Assembly (NCBI RefSeq): GCF_002117915.1
Contig: NZ_BDJB01000005.1
Coordinates: forward strand, 124,001-188,000
Direction of reading: 5' to 3'
Length of the DNA: 64,000 nucleotides
DNA from: Sphingomonas sp. TZW2008
GTDB lineage: Bacteria; Pseudomonadota; Alphaproteobacteria; Sphingomonadales; Sphingomonadaceae
In this document: positions 1-10,000 of the stretch, piece by piece
Layout of the letters: every line of letters starts with the position of its first letter
How positions within the stretch are numbered: position 1 is the stretch's first letter
Program-made: the position numbers and the translations under genes
The notes under the pieces: model-generated
Seen by the model: only the letters and a program-made list of their open reading frames with translations
What the model was told of the DNA's origin: nothing
Database searches by the model: none

Positions 1-110
1 GGCCGTTCGCGAGAGTTAACGTCCTCCCGCGCCACTGGTTTCAGTCCCGTGACGAATTCGCGACCGGTTGCGGCAGGGCGCGCGCAGTGCCGGCGGGTCG
101 ACGGCGGCAG

Positions 111-139
111 TTGATCGCGCGGGGGGCTCGCCCTATGTG
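111..139 (+). promoter_or_regulatory. candidate secG promoter
   Basis: TTGATC at 111-116 and TATGTG at 134-139 are separated by 17 bases, which fits a housekeeping sigma-70 layout. They lie about 43 bases before the secG start. The call rests on pattern only; positions 1-110 hold no gene that I can recognise. Confidence 0.3.
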
Positions 140-181
140 CGCGCATCCGCTTCGGGCGGCCGGCCAACAATCGAGATTTGC

Positions 182-571
182 ATGTTCACCTTCCTTCTCG
201 TCCTTCAGGCGATCATCGCCGCCGCTCTCGTGACGGTGATCCTGATGCAGCGGTCGGAGGGCGGCGGCCTCACTAGCGGTGGCAGCCCCTCGGGGCTGAT
301 GTCGGCGCGCGGTGCGGCCGATTTCCTGACGCGCGCGACGGCGGTCCTAGCGAGTGCGTTCGTGCTACTGTCGATCGGGCTGGCGGTGCTCGCCGCGACT
401 CGCGGCGGTACCAGCGTCGATACCTCGCTTGAGCGGACCGTGCCCGTCGCCGCACCGGCGCCCGCCCCCAAGGCTGACGGCGCGCCCTTCGCGGGGGCGC
501 AGGATGAGGCCGCGCGGGCCGCGGCGAATGCGACAACGCCGGCCGACAACGGCGTGCCGCTCGCCAACTGA
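182..571 (+). CDS. secG: preprotein translocase subunit SecG
   Basis: SecG is the small accessory subunit of the SecYEG channel in the inner membrane. The 129-residue product has two hydrophobic segments (about residues 2-22 and 50-70) joined by a glycine/serine-rich loop that includes the family-typical run LMQRSEGGGL. An alanine/proline-rich tail of about 55 residues follows, as is common in alphaproteobacteria. The frame is open further upstream (to 68), but the ATG at 182 gives the normal SecG N-terminus MFTFLLVLQ. The next gene, pyrG, is on the same strand after 85 bases, so the two may be co-transcribed. Confidence 0.93.
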   Translation: MFTFLLVLQAIIAAALVTVILMQRSEGGGLTSGGSPSGLMSARGAADFLTRATAVLASAFVLLSIGLAVLAATRGGTSVDTSLERTVPVAAPAPAPKADGAPFAGAQDEAARAAANATTPADNGVPLAN

Positions 572-656
572 TCGTGCCGCTTCGCCGGTTTCGCGGCGCC
601 TGCGGATGCGCAGGCGCTTGTTTCCCATGCCTGTTAAAGAGTAGTCCGATATCCCC

Positions 657-2291
657 ATGGCGCGGTTCATCTTCATCACCGGCGGCGTGGTCTCCTCGCT
701 CGGCAAAGGCCTGATGGCGGCAAGTCTGGCAGCGTTGCTGCAGGCGCGTGGCTATCGCGTGCGGATCCGCAAGTTCGATCCCTATCTCAATGTCGATCCG
801 GGGACGATGAGCCCGTATCAGCACGGTGAGGTCTACGTTACCGACGACGGCGCCGAGACCGATCTCGATCTTGGCCATTACGAACGCTTCACCGGCGTAG
901 CCGCACGACAGAGTGACAACGTGACGTCGGGCCGCATTTATCAGCAGATCATCCAGCGCGAGCGGCGCGGTGATTATCTGGGCGCAACGGTGCAGGTGAT
1001 CCCGCACGTCACCGACGCGATCAAGGCGTTCGCCAAGGATCAGACCGACGATCTCGATTTCGTGCTGTGCGAGATCGGCGGCACGGTGGGCGACATCGAA
1101 TCGCTGCCGTTCATCGAGGCGATCCGTCAGCTCAAGAACGAGGTCGGCCGCGGCAACGCGATCAGCGTCCACGTGACGCTGGTGCCGTATATCGCTGCGG
1201 CGGGCGAGCTGAAGACCAAGCCGACGCAGCATTCGGTGCGCGAACTCGCCGCGCTCGGTGTGCAGCCCGACGTGCTGGTTTGCCGCTGCGAGAAGCCGCT
1301 GCCGCCGTCGGATCGCGCCAAGATCGCGCTGTTCTGCAACGTGCCCGAAACCGCCGTCATCCCGGCGTTGGATGCAAAGAGCATCTACGCCGTTCCGCTT
1401 CAATATCATGGCGAGGGGCTCGATACCGAGGTGCTGCGCGCGTTCGGCATCACGCCGTCGTCGGCGCCCGACCTGTCGCGCTGGACCGAGATCGTCGATC
1501 GTCTGACCAATCCCGAGGGCGAGGTGACGATCGGGGTCGTCGGCAAGTATGTCGGGCTGCAGGACGCGTACAAGTCGCTCAACGAGGCGCTGGTGCACGG
1601 CGGCATCGCCAATCGCGTCAAGGTCAACATCCGCTGGATCGACGCAGAGCTGTTCGAAAACGACGATGCGGAGATCGCCGCGCATCTCGAGCCGTGCGAC
1701 GCCATCCTCGTGCCCGGTGCCTTCGGCGAGCGCGGTGCGGAGGGCAAGATCGCCAGCGTCCGCTTCGCCCGCGAGCGCGAGATCCCGTATTTCGGCATCT
1801 GTTTCGGCATGCAGATGGCGTGTGTCGAGGGCGCGCGCGACCTGGCGGGGATCAAGGACGCGTCGTCGACCGAGTTCGGGCCGACGAGCGAGCCGGTCGT
1901 CGGGCTGATCACCGAGTGGATGGGACGCGACGGGCTCGAGAAGCGCGAGGCGGAGGGCGACCTCGGCGGCACGATGCGGCTCGGCGCGTACGAGGCGAAG
2001 CTCGACGGGAACAGCGTCGTCGGTTCGATCTACGGCGACACGACGATCTTCGAGCGGCACCGCCACCGCTACGAGGTTAACACCGGCTACAAGGAAGCGC
2101 TCGAGAAGGGCGGACTGGTCTTCTCCGGCATGTCGCCAGACGGCACGTTGCCCGAGATCGTCGAGCGACCAGACCATCCGTGGTTCGTTGGTGTGCAATT
2201 CCACCCCGAGCTGAAATCCAAGCCGTTCGACCCACATCCGCTATTCGCGAGCTTCATCGGCGCCGCGGTGAAGCAGAGCCGGCTTGTCTGA
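657..2291 (+). CDS. pyrG: CTP synthase
   Basis: The enzyme makes CTP from UTP, ATP and glutamine, the last step of pyrimidine nucleotide synthesis. The 544-residue protein has the full two-domain layout. The N-terminal synthetase domain carries [12 protein letters not shown] at residues 7-18. The C-terminal class I glutamine amidotransferase domain has the nucleophile Cys near residue 382 (GICFGMQ) and the catalytic FHPE near the end. Length and start match the family. The 3' end overlaps the NUDIX gene by 8 bases, which suggests translational coupling. Confidence 0.98.
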   Translation: MARFIFITGGVVSSLGKGLMAASLAALLQARGYRVRIRKFDPYLNVDPGTMSPYQHGEVYVTDDGAETDLDLGHYERFTGVAARQSDNVTSGRIYQQIIQRERRGDYLGATVQVIPHVTDAIKAFAKDQTDDLDFVLCEIGGTVGDIESLPFIEAIRQLKNEVGRGNAISVHVTLVPYIAAAGELKTKPTQHSVRELAALGVQPDVLVCRCEKPLPPSDRAKIALFCNVPETAVIPALDAKSIYAVPLQYHGEGLDTEVLRAFGITPSSAPDLSRWTEIVDRLTNPEGEVTIGVVGKYVGLQDAYKSLNEALVHGGIANRVKVNIRWIDAELFENDDAEIAAHLEPCDAILVPGAFGERGAEGKIASVRFAREREIPYFGICFGMQMACVEGARDLAGIKDASSTEFGPTSEPVVGLITEWMGRDGLEKREAEGDLGGTMRLGAYEAKLDGNSVVGSIYGDTTIFERHRHRYEVNTGYKEALEKGGLVFSGMSPDGTLPEIVERPDHPWFVGVQFHPELKSKPFDPHPLFASFIGAAVKQSRLV

Positions 2292-2877
2292 CGACATCGA
2301 CCTGCCGCCGTGGCGGGTCGAGGCGTCGCGCTACGTCATCGACGATCGGTGGTTGCGCGTGCGCGCCGACGATTGCGTGACGAGTGATGGGGTGCGGATC
2401 GCGCCGTTCTTCGTCACCGAACATCCCGATTGGGTGATCGTCGTGGCGATCGACGATGAAGGATGTTTGCTGCTCGTCGATCAATATCGCCACGGCTGGG
2501 GCGTTGTCTCGCGCGAGCTGCCGACCGGCGCGATCGATCCGGAGGATGCCGACATCGTCTCTGCAGGCCAGCGCGAGCTGCTCGAGGAGACGGGATATGG
2601 CGGTGGAGCGTGGCGACTTGTTGCGACGCTCGCTCCCAATCCCGCCAACCAGTCTAACCGTTGCCACGCGGTCCTCGCGACCGGTGTCACCAAGTTCGCG
2701 GAGCCCGAAGATGCGCCGACCGAGCGGCTGCGGTTGGTGCGGAGCGAGATTTCCACAGCCATGGCGCTCGGCAGGAACGGCGGCATCGTTCAGGCGATGC
2801 ACGTAGCGGCGCTTGCGATCGCGCTACCTGATCATTGGTCGTCGGCTGGCGCTGTAACTGGGCGGCTATCGACATGA
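2284..2877 (+). CDS. NUDIX hydrolase (ADP-ribose pyrophosphatase-like)
   Basis: This family hydrolyses nucleoside diphosphates linked to another moiety; ADP-sugars are the likeliest substrates, but the sequence does not settle this. A NUDIX box lies at about residues 77-100, with glycine first and the core RELLEETGY at the end. It has 14 rather than 13 residues between the leading Gly and the Arg, and Asp where the first Glu is usual, so it is slightly off consensus. The start is a TTG inside the end of pyrG (8-base overlap), and I see no better in-frame start. The product has 197 residues. It is most likely expressed by readthrough from pyrG. Confidence 0.85.
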   Translation: MSDDIDLPPWRVEASRYVIDDRWLRVRADDCVTSDGVRIAPFFVTEHPDWVIVVAIDDEGCLLLVDQYRHGWGVVSRELPTGAIDPEDADIVSAGQRELLEETGYGGGAWRLVATLAPNPANQSNRCHAVLATGVTKFAEPEDAPTERLRLVRSEISTAMALGRNGGIVQAMHVAALAIALPDHWSSAGAVTGRLST

Positions 2878-2959
2878 CGAAGGCGCCCGAGCCGATCGGC
2901 CCGGACGCCCCACGACGCCTCTCAAGGGAGCAAAAAGGCGCCGAACCGTCGCGCCGACG

Positions 2960-3430
2960 TTACGCCGCCTGAGCGGTGTCCGTGTCGCGCTTGTCCTCGA
3001 CCACCGTCGGCTTCTGCCCGGTCTTGATCGAGATGCTCTTGGGCTTCATCGCCTCGGGCACTTCGCGGACCAGATCGACGACGAGCAGGCCGTCATTCAG
3101 CCGCGCGTCCTCAACGAAGACGAAGTCGGCGAGCTCGAAGCGGCGCTCGAAGCTGCGCGTGGCGATGCCGACATGCAGGAAATTCGGACCGTTCGCCTTG
3201 TCGTCCTTCTTGCCGGCGACGAGCAGCAGATTCTGCTGCGCCGTGATTTCGATTTCATCACGCGAGAAGCCGGCAACCGCGAGCGTGATGCGGTAGCGAT
3301 CCTCGGCGAGCCGCTCGAGATTGAACGGGGGATAATTTTCGGTCGTCGCACGGGTATTGGCTTCGATGAGGTCAAACAGACGGTCAAAGCCGATGGTCGA
3401 ACGACGATAGGGGGTAAGATCCAGACGCAT
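2960..3430 (-). CDS. small heat-shock protein, Hsp20/alpha-crystallin family
   Basis: This cytoplasmic holdase chaperone (IbpA/HspH class) binds unfolding proteins. The 156-residue product begins MRLDLTPYRRSTIGFDRLFDL, the usual class A alphaproteobacterial N-terminus. The alpha-crystallin domain follows, with YRITLAVAGFSRDEIEI and the second half ending in DGLLVVDLVREVPE. An earlier in-frame GTG exists at 3475, but the ATG at 3430 is preceded by a strong GGAGGA ribosome site with 8 bases of spacing. That site lies inside a predicted thermometer hairpin, and a sigma-32-like promoter is further upstream. The gene appears to be monocistronic. Confidence 0.95.
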   Translation of the reverse strand: MRLDLTPYRRSTIGFDRLFDLIEANTRATTENYPPFNLERLAEDRYRITLAVAGFSRDEIEITAQQNLLLVAGKKDDKANGPNFLHVGIATRSFERRFELADFVFVEDARLNDGLLVVDLVREVPEAMKPKSISIKTGQKPTVVEDKRDTDTAQAA

Positions 3431-3518
3431 CTTCCAAGTCCTCCAATGAGCGAGTTGAAAAGCAGCAACGTGCACGGCGGCCCCGCTGCTGTCTGCGCGG
3501 CCCGAAGCAGCGCCGCAC
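3431..3518 (-). promoter_or_regulatory. ROSE-like RNA thermometer in the hsp20 leader
   Basis: On the minus strand the bases before the start codon can fold into an imperfect hairpin. UCGCUC (around 3448-3453) pairs with GAGGA of the Shine-Dalgarno sequence (3439-3444) across an AUUG loop, leaving one bulged G. An outer UCAA/UUGG stem closes the structure. The element UCGCU fits the U(U/C)GCU signature of ROSE elements, in which a bulged G opposite the ribosome site makes the helix melt on heating. The leader from the predicted start point is about 88 bases, a typical ROSE length. The folding was done by hand. Confidence 0.7.
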
Positions 3519-3525
3519 GAGAGGG

Positions 3526-3553
3526 ATTTGGTACCGACAAAACCGTTTTCAAG
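3526..3553 (-). promoter_or_regulatory. sigma-32 (RpoH)-type promoter of hsp20
   Basis: On the minus strand CTTGAAA (3547-3553) is followed after 13 bases by TACCAAAT (3526-3533). This resembles the heat-shock consensus CTTGAAA then CCCCATNT. The predicted transcript would begin near 3518, just ahead of the thermometer leader. Confidence 0.65.
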
Positions 3554-3963
3554 GGTCGCGGCATGCCGACATCTGGGCTCGTAGGACGGGCGATGCCATC
3601 CCTCGGTTGATCAGTTGCCGATGGGCAAACAACGAGGTGGCCCCGCAAGAAGATCGCAAGCATCAGGAGGCAGGTACTGTCGGCTGCAAAAGCAAACGCC
3701 CGGGTCGTTTCCGACCCGGGCGCCTGCGTGACGATCACTCGTCAGCCCCCTTTATTGCTCCCGCCCGCACGCCTTTACAGGCGGAGCTGAAAGCTTTTTC
3801 CCCGAACCACGGCCGTTGCCTGTGTGCCAGTGGCTTGTTGCTAGGTCGGGGCTCTGCTCGTGTCCACCAAAATGAACGGGAGCTAAACCGAATGCGGCGA
3901 GCGTGTGACGATTCCGCAACAGCGCCGTTGCCAGCGAAAGGCGGCGTGGGTAGAGCCCGCGGC
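3554..3963. other. intergenic stretch with one strong inverted repeat
   Basis: These 410 bases lie between the divergent hsp20 and lolC genes. They contain no open frame with recognisable protein content. The one clear structure is the inverted repeat at 3697-3722 (listed separately). The part nearest lolC has several in-frame upstream starts, but their translations do not resemble LolC. Confidence 0.5.
3697..3722 (-). terminator. perfect 11-bp inverted repeat, terminator-like on the minus strand
   Basis: CGCCCGGGTCG (3697-3707) and its exact complement (3712-3722) flank a 4-base loop. Read on the minus strand, the stem is followed by TTTGCTTTTGC, a weak T-rich tract like that of an intrinsic terminator. 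No minus-strand gene that would need it is visible between 3723 and 3963, so it may end an unrecognised small RNA or block antisense transcription. Confidence 0.45.
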
Positions 3964-5214
3964 ATGATCCTGTCGCGCTACGAACGAATGATCGCGCGGC
4001 GCTATCTGCTTCCCGGTCAGGGCGAACGCTTCATCGTTCTCGTCGCAGGCTTCAGCCTCGGCGCGGTGATGCTGGGTGTCGCGGCGCTGGTGATCGTGAT
4101 GAGCGTCATGAACGGCTTTCGCGCCGAACTGTTCGACAAGATCGTCGGGCTGAACGGCCATGCGGTGGTGCAGGGCATCGGCGGCCGGCTGACCGACTGG
4201 CGCGACGTCGTGCGACAGGCGGATGCGACCCCGGGGGTGACGCGCGCGGTGCCGCTGGTCGAGCAGCCGCTGATGTCGACCTACAACGGACGGGTCGAGG
4301 CGGTGTTGGTGCGCGGCATGCGCGTGTCAGACATTCGCGGCAATTCGGCGATCGGCCGCAACGTCATCACTGGCAGTATCGCGTCGCTGACGCCGGGATC
4401 GAACCGCGTCGCGCTCGGCTCGCGGCTGGCAGAATCACTCGGCGCCACCGTCGGTTCCGAGATTACGCTGATCAATCCGGCGGGTCAGACGACGCCGTTC
4501 GGTACCGTACCTCGCTACGTCAACTATACCGTCGCCGCGGTGTTCGAGATCGGCGTCTACGATTACGACAAGGCCTATGTCATCATGCCGATGGAGGATG
4601 CGCAGACGCTGCTTCTGCTCGGCGACGCGGTGGGGATGATCGAACTCGACACGGTCGACGCCGATCGCGTCGGCCAGATCCTCGCGCCGCTGGCGGAGAA
4701 GGTCGGGCGGTTTGCGGTGGTGAGCGACTGGCGGCAGATGAACGCGCAATTGTTCGAAGCGCTGGCGGTCGAGCGTGTCGCGATGTTCGTGGTGCTGTGC
4801 ATCATCATCCTCGTCGCGGCGTTCAACATCGCCTCGTCGCTGATCATGCTGGTCCGTGCGAAAACGCGCGACATCGCGATCCTGCGTACCATGGGTGCGA
4901 CACGTGGCGCGATGATGCGGATCTTCATGTCGGTCGGCGTCGCGATCGGTCTGCTCGGCATCGTCGCCGGGCTCGCGCTCGGCGCCATCTTCCTGTTCTA
5001 TCGCCAGGCGGTGGTAAATTTCGTCCAGCTCGTCACCGGGCAGAATTTGTGGGACCCCTCGATCCGCTACCTTACCGAGCTGCCGTCGAAGCCGGATCCG
5101 GTAGAGATCGTCGCGATCGTGCTGATCACCGCTTTGATGACTTTGCTTGCTACGGTGTATCCCGCGTACAAGGCGGCGAGCACCGATCCCGTTCAGGTGC
5201 TGCGCTATGAGTGA
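3964..5214 (+). CDS. lolC: lipoprotein-releasing ABC transporter permease (LolC/LolE family)
   Basis: This is the inner-membrane permease of the Lol system, which extracts outer-membrane lipoproteins from the inner membrane and passes them to LolA. The 416-residue product has the family layout: one N-terminal membrane helix (about residues 20-45), a large periplasmic domain, then three C-terminal helices in an FtsX domain. The motif [25 protein letters not shown] lies in the FtsX domain (quoted in two overlapping parts: [10 protein letters not shown] and [13 protein letters not shown]). The ATG at 3964 gives the normal start [15 protein letters not shown]. Only one permease gene is present, as in other LolF-type alphaproteobacteria. 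It overlaps lolD by 8 bases. Confidence 0.94.
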   Translation: MILSRYERMIARRYLLPGQGERFIVLVAGFSLGAVMLGVAALVIVMSVMNGFRAELFDKIVGLNGHAVVQGIGGRLTDWRDVVRQADATPGVTRAVPLVEQPLMSTYNGRVEAVLVRGMRVSDIRGNSAIGRNVITGSIASLTPGSNRVALGSRLAESLGATVGSEITLINPAGQTTPFGTVPRYVNYTVAAVFEIGVYDYDKAYVIMPMEDAQTLLLLGDAVGMIELDTVDADRVGQILAPLAEKVGRFAVVSDWRQMNAQLFEALAVERVAMFVVLCIIILVAAFNIASSLIMLVRAKTRDIAILRTMGATRGAMMRIFMSVGVAIGLLGIVAGLALGAIFLFYRQAVVNFVQLVTGQNLWDPSIRYLTELPSKPDPVEIVAIVLITALMTLLATVYPAYKAASTDPVQVLRYE

Positions 5215-5881
5215 GCCGGTTCTCGCGACGCGCGGCCTGTCGCGCAGCTTCACGCAGGGGGGAGAGACGATCGCGGTCCTGCGCGGTGTCGATTTGGCGG
5301 TTCAGCCGGGCGAGATCGTTGCGCTGCTCGGCCCGTCTGGGTCGGGCAAGTCGACGCTGTTGCAGGCCGTCGGGCTGCTCGAGGGCGGGTTCGACGGCTC
5401 GATCCGCATTGCCGGCGCGGAGGCGGCCAAGCTCGACGCGCATGGGCGCACGGTGGTGCGGCGCGACTCGCTCGGCTTCGTCTATCAATTTCATCACCTG
5501 CTGCCCGATTTCGACGCACGCGAGAACGTCGTGCTGCCGCAGCTTATTCTCGGGGCTACGCGCGAGGCGGCAGAGGCGCGGGCGGCGACGCTGCTGACCG
5601 CACTTGGGCTGGGACACCGCCTGTCGCATCGGCCGAGCCAATTGTCGGGCGGCGAGCAGCAACGCGTTGCGGTGGCGCGCGCACTCGCCAATCGCCCGGC
5701 GCTGGTGCTCGCCGACGAGCCGACGGGCAATCTCGACGAGAATACCGCCGACCGCGTGCTCGCCGAATTCCTCCGGCTGGTGCGCGAGGAAGGCTCCGCC
5801 GCGCTCGTCGCGACGCACAACGAGCGGCTTGCGGCGAAGATGGACCGCGTCGTTCGCCTGCACGAGGGCGTGCTGCAGTGA
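5207..5881 (+). CDS. lolD: lipoprotein-releasing ABC transporter ATP-binding protein LolD
   Basis: This is the cytoplasmic ATPase that powers lipoprotein release together with the permease encoded just upstream. The 224-residue protein shows Walker [10 protein letters not shown], signature LSGGEQQR and Walker [14 protein letters not shown], in the MacB/LolD subfamily style. The ATG at 5207 lies inside the end of lolC (8-base overlap), and its stop overlaps the next GTG start by 4 bases. lolC, lolD and the following acetyltransferase therefore look translationally coupled. Confidence 0.95.
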   Translation: MSEPVLATRGLSRSFTQGGETIAVLRGVDLAVQPGEIVALLGPSGSGKSTLLQAVGLLEGGFDGSIRIAGAEAAKLDAHGRTVVRRDSLGFVYQFHHLLPDFDARENVVLPQLILGATREAAEARAATLLTALGLGHRLSHRPSQLSGGEQQRVAVARALANRPALVLADEPTGNLDENTADRVLAEFLRLVREEGSAALVATHNERLAAKMDRVVRLHEGVLQ

Positions 5882-6474
5882 GCGCGTGGCGTGACGCGCC
5901 CGTGCTCATCGGCCGTCACGTTCGCCTGCGTCCGCTCGCGGCGGCGGACCGCGACGCGCTTTCCGCTGCGGCCGCGGGGCTCACCGATCTGTTCTTCGCC
6001 AATGTTTCGGGGCTAGCGGACCCCGATCGCTTCATGGCGGCGGCGCTGAAGGAGCGCGACTATGGCCGCGCGATGCCCTTCGCCGTCGAGACGCCCGATC
6101 GCGCGATCGTCGGGCTCACGCGTTTCATGCGGATAAGCGAGGCGCACCGCCGCGTCGAGATCGGCGGCACCTTCTACGCTCCTTCCGTGCAGCGCAGCGG
6201 CGTCAATACCGAAGCGAAGCTGCTGCTGCTCGGCCACGCATTCGACGTGCTCGGCTGCAACGTGGTGCAGATCCGCACCGACTGGTTCAACCGCGCCTCG
6301 CAGCGCGCGATCGAGCGGCTGGGCGCAAAGCGCGACGGCGTGCTGCGCTCGCATCAGGTAATGAACGGGCGCGTGCGCGATATCATCGTCTACTCGATCA
6401 TCGCGGGTGAATGGCCGGGGGTGCGTCAGAACCTGCAGCATCTACTGGCGCGGCATGAAGGGGAGGGGCGATGA
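5878..6474 (+). CDS. GNAT family N-acetyltransferase (RimJ/RimL type)
   Basis: The family moves an acetyl group from acetyl-CoA to protein N-termini or small amines; this substrate is unknown. The 198-residue product starts with the RimJ-like segment [11 protein letters not shown] and has a C-terminal acetyl-CoA half with [20 protein letters not shown], where the pattern N-x-x-S-x-x-A/V-x-x-x-x-G is clear. It starts at a GTG that overlaps the lolD stop (GTGA) and ends overlapping the peroxidase start by 4 bases, so it sits in the lolCD operon. Confidence 0.88.
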   Translation: MSAWRDAPVLIGRHVRLRPLAAADRDALSAAAAGLTDLFFANVSGLADPDRFMAAALKERDYGRAMPFAVETPDRAIVGLTRFMRISEAHRRVEIGGTFYAPSVQRSGVNTEAKLLLLGHAFDVLGCNVVQIRTDWFNRASQRAIERLGAKRDGVLRSHQVMNGRVRDIIVYSIIAGEWPGVRQNLQHLLARHEGEGR

Positions 6475-6950
6475 GCGCGATCACCGATTTTGAAGTCAGA
6501 GCGGCCAACGGCAGCGCCGCCTCGCTGGCTGAATATCGCGGCAAGGTGCTGCTGATCGTCAACACCGCCTCGAAATGCGGGTTCACGCCGCAATACGCCG
6601 GACTGGAAGCGCTGCACCGCGACTATGCCGATCGCGGCTTCGAGGTGCTCGGCTTCCCGTGCAACCAGTTCGGCGCGCAGGAGCCGGGCGACGCGGCGGA
6701 GATCGCCAACTTCTGTTCGCTGACCTACGACGTGACCTTTCCTGTCTTCGCCAAGATCGACGTCAATGGCCCTTTGGCCGATCCGCTGTTCGAACGCCTC
6801 AAGGCCGAGGCGCCGGGGCTGATGGGATCGAAGGCGGTGAAGTGGAACTTCACCAAGTTCCTGGTTGATCGTAATGGGCAGGTGGTCACCCGCTATGCGC
6901 CGACGACCAAGCCCGAGGACATTCAGCGCGACATCGAGAAGCTGCTCTAG
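6471..6950 (+). CDS. glutathione peroxidase family protein
   Basis: This thiol-dependent peroxidase reduces hydrogen and lipid peroxides; bacterial members often use thioredoxin instead of glutathione. The 159-residue protein has the peroxidatic Cys36 in NTASKCGFT, the second signature GFPCNQFG and the WNFTKFLVD motif. Cysteine rather than selenocysteine is encoded. It is the last gene of the lolC-lolD-GNAT-gpx run, joined by an ATGA overlap. Peroxide defence here may go with repair of envelope lipids, but that is inference. Confidence 0.93.
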   Translation: MSAITDFEVRAANGSAASLAEYRGKVLLIVNTASKCGFTPQYAGLEALHRDYADRGFEVLGFPCNQFGAQEPGDAAEIANFCSLTYDVTFPVFAKIDVNGPLADPLFERLKAEAPGLMGSKAVKWNFTKFLVDRNGQVVTRYAPTTKPEDIQRDIEKLL

Positions 6951-7065
6951 CGCCTTGTCCGCTCGGCGCGTCTGATCGGCACGCATCCGAGGGGCGCGCA
7001 ACTCGCGCTAATCCACAGGCTTTGCGCGCCCGGCGCTGGCGGAATCAGCGGCAAGTCCCTAGCCT

Positions 7066-10000
7066 ATGGGCATGTCGCATTCCGGGTTCGTGCCGCTTCG
7101 TATTTTCTCGTCCTACACTATGCTCGACGGTGCGATCGAACCGAAGGCGATCGCCAAGCAGGCTGCCAAGCTCGGCTTCCCCGCCGCCGGATTGACCGAT
7201 CGCAACGGGCTGTACGCAGCGATGGCCTTCTCCGACGCGTCATTCGATGCAGGCGTGCAGCCGATCATCGGGACGATGCTGGGCGTGGCGCGGCCCGACA
7301 TGCCCGAGGGCGTCGCACCGATCGTCGATTGGATCGCGCTCTACGCGCAGGACGCGCGCGGCTACGACAACCTCTGCGAATTGGTCAGCCGCGCGCATCT
7401 CGACCGGCCGATCGATCTCGCGCCGCACGTCGCATTCGAGGCGCTGGCGCAATGGTCCTCCGGCCTGATCGCGCTGACCGCAGGCGGGGAAGGCGGGCTC
7501 GCGCGCCTGTTCGCCGAGGATCAGCCCGATCGCGCGCAGCGCTATGCCGATCGGTTGTCCGTGATTTTCGACGATCGCCTCTATGTCGAATTGTCGCGGC
7601 GTGGCGAATTAATCGAGGAGCGAGCGGAGGCGGCGCTGATCGATCTCGCCTACCAGCGCGATCTGCCGCTCGTTGCGACCAACCCTTGCTGTTTCTCCGA
7701 GCGGGCATTCGGCGACGCGCATGATGCGATGCTGTGCATCGCCAATTCGACCTACGTCGAGAGCGAAGACCGGCCCCGCAGTTCGCCCGACGCGTGGATG
7801 AAACCGGCCGACGCGATGCGCGCGCTGTTCGACGATCTGCCCGAAGCGATCGAGAACACGCTGGTCGTCGCCCGCCGCTGCGCGATCGCTGCCCCCAAGC
7901 GCGCGCCGATCCTGCCGAGCCTGGCGGGCGATCGCGAGGGCGAGGCGGCGATGCTGCGCACTGAGGCGCACGCCGGGCTCGACGCGCGGCTGGCGCGGAT
8001 CGCCGAGCTCGCGACCGAACCGCTCGCCGACGGGTGGCAGGCGGCATATCGCACGCGGCTCGATTTCGAGCTCGACGTCATCATCCAGATGGGGTTTCCG
8101 GGTTACTTCCTGATCGTCGCAGACTTCATCAAATGGGCGAAATCGCACGACATTCCGGTTGGCCCAGGGCGCGGATCGGGCGCTGGCTCGGTGGTCGCCT
8201 GGGCGCTGACGATTACCGATCTCGATCCGCTCCAGCTCGGTTTGCTGTTCGAGCGCTTCCTAAACCCCGAGCGCGTCTCGATGCCCGATTTCGACATCGA
8301 CTTCTGCGAAACGCGGCGCGGCGAGGTGATCCGCTACGTGCAGGAGAAATACGGTCGCGATCAGGTGGCGCAGATCATCACCTTCGGTAAGCTCAAGGCA
8401 CGCGCGGTGCTGAAGGACACTGGGCGCGTTCTGCAGATGAGCTACGGCCAGGTCGATCGTCTCGCCAAGCTCGTGCCCAATCATCCGACCGATCCCTGGA
8501 CGCTCAAGCGCGCGATCGACGGGGTTGCCGAACTGCACCGCGAATACGCCAACGACAATCAGGTGCGCCACCTGCTTGACCTCGCGATGCAGCTCGAAGG
8601 GCTGCCGCGCCACTCCTCAACGCACGCGGCGGGCGTGGTGATCGGCGACCGCCCATTGTCGCAGCTCGTGCCGCTGTATCGCGATCCGCGCTCCGACATG
8701 CCCGTCACGCAGTTCGACATGAAATATGTCGAGGGCGCTGGGCTGGTGAAGTTCGACTTCCTCGGCCTGAAGACGCTGTCGGTTCTGAAGCGTGCGCTGC
8801 AACTGCTTACGAAACGGGACATTCACGTCGATCTCGATGCGCTGACGTGGGACGACGAAGCCGTCTACGCTCTGTTGCAGAAGGGCGATACCGTGGGCGT
8901 CTTCCAGCTAGAATCCGAGGGCATGCGCCGCACGCTGTCGGCCGTGCGACCGACCAACTTCGGTGACATCATCGCGCTCGTCTCGCTGTACCGCCCGGGC
9001 CCGATGGACAACATACCGGCTTTCGGGCGGCGCAAGCAGGGGACGGAAGCGATTGAATATCCGCATCCGCTGCTCGAACCGATCCTGGCGGAGACGTACG
9101 GCATCTTCGTCTATCAGGAGCAGGTGATGCAGGCCGCGCAGGTGCTGGCCGGTTATTCGCTCGGCGGCGCCGATCTGCTGCGCCGCGCGATGGGCAAGAA
9201 GATCAAGGCTGAGATGGACGCGCAACGTGCCACGTTCGTCGAGGGCTGCGCGGCGGCGAACCAGATCCCGGCCGATCGCGCCAACGCGCTGTTCGACTTG
9301 ATCGACAAGTTCGCCGGCTACGGCTTCAACAAGAGCCACGCGGCCGCCTATGCGCTGCTCGCCTATCAGACGGCGTGGCTGAAGGCGCATTACCCGCACG
9401 AGTTTTTCGCCGCGTCGATGGCGTACGATATTCACCAGACCGACAAGCTCGCGATCTTCTGCGACGATATGCGAAGAATGCAGGTCAAGTGCCTGCCGCC
9501 AGACATCAATCGTAGCCAGGCCGACTTCGATGTCGAGGTCGACGCGGAGGGGCCGGCAGTGCGTTACGCGCTTGCCGCTCTCAAATCGGTCGGCGAGGGT
9601 GCGATGGAGAAGCTGGTCGCTGAGCGAGCGGCGAGCGGCGCGTTCGCGAAGCTCGATAATCTGGCGCACCGCGTTGATCCCCGACTGATCAACAAGCGCC
9701 AGCTTGAAACCCTCGCCGCGGCGGGCGCCTTCGACTCGATCGAGCCTAATCGCGCCGGCGTTTTCGCCGTGGCCGAAACGATGCTGGCGGTTGCGGCGCG
9801 GACGCACGATGCACGCACCAGCGGGCAGGGTGGGCTGTTCGGCGATGCCGAGCCAGCGGGAGATGCGATCAAGCTTCCCGCCTCGGCGCGCTGGACCATG
9901 GCCGAGCGGATGGAGCAGGAGAAGGAGGCGTTCGGCTTCTATTTCTCGGCGCATCCGGTCGACCGACACGCGCATCTCGCGAAAAGCCACGGCGCGCGCC

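Noticed and set aside
273..2237. 654-codon open frame antisense to pyrG
   Set aside because: High GC removes stops on the opposite strand; the translation has no recognisable domain and pyrG is certain.
3097..3738. 213-codon minus-strand frame starting at a GTG with a GGGGG site, running into hsp20
   Set aside because: It overlaps hsp20 in another frame and passes through the thermometer and promoter; no domain is visible.
3723..3963. tmRNA or SRP RNA in the lolC upstream gap
   Set aside because: None of the conserved cores of these RNAs are present.
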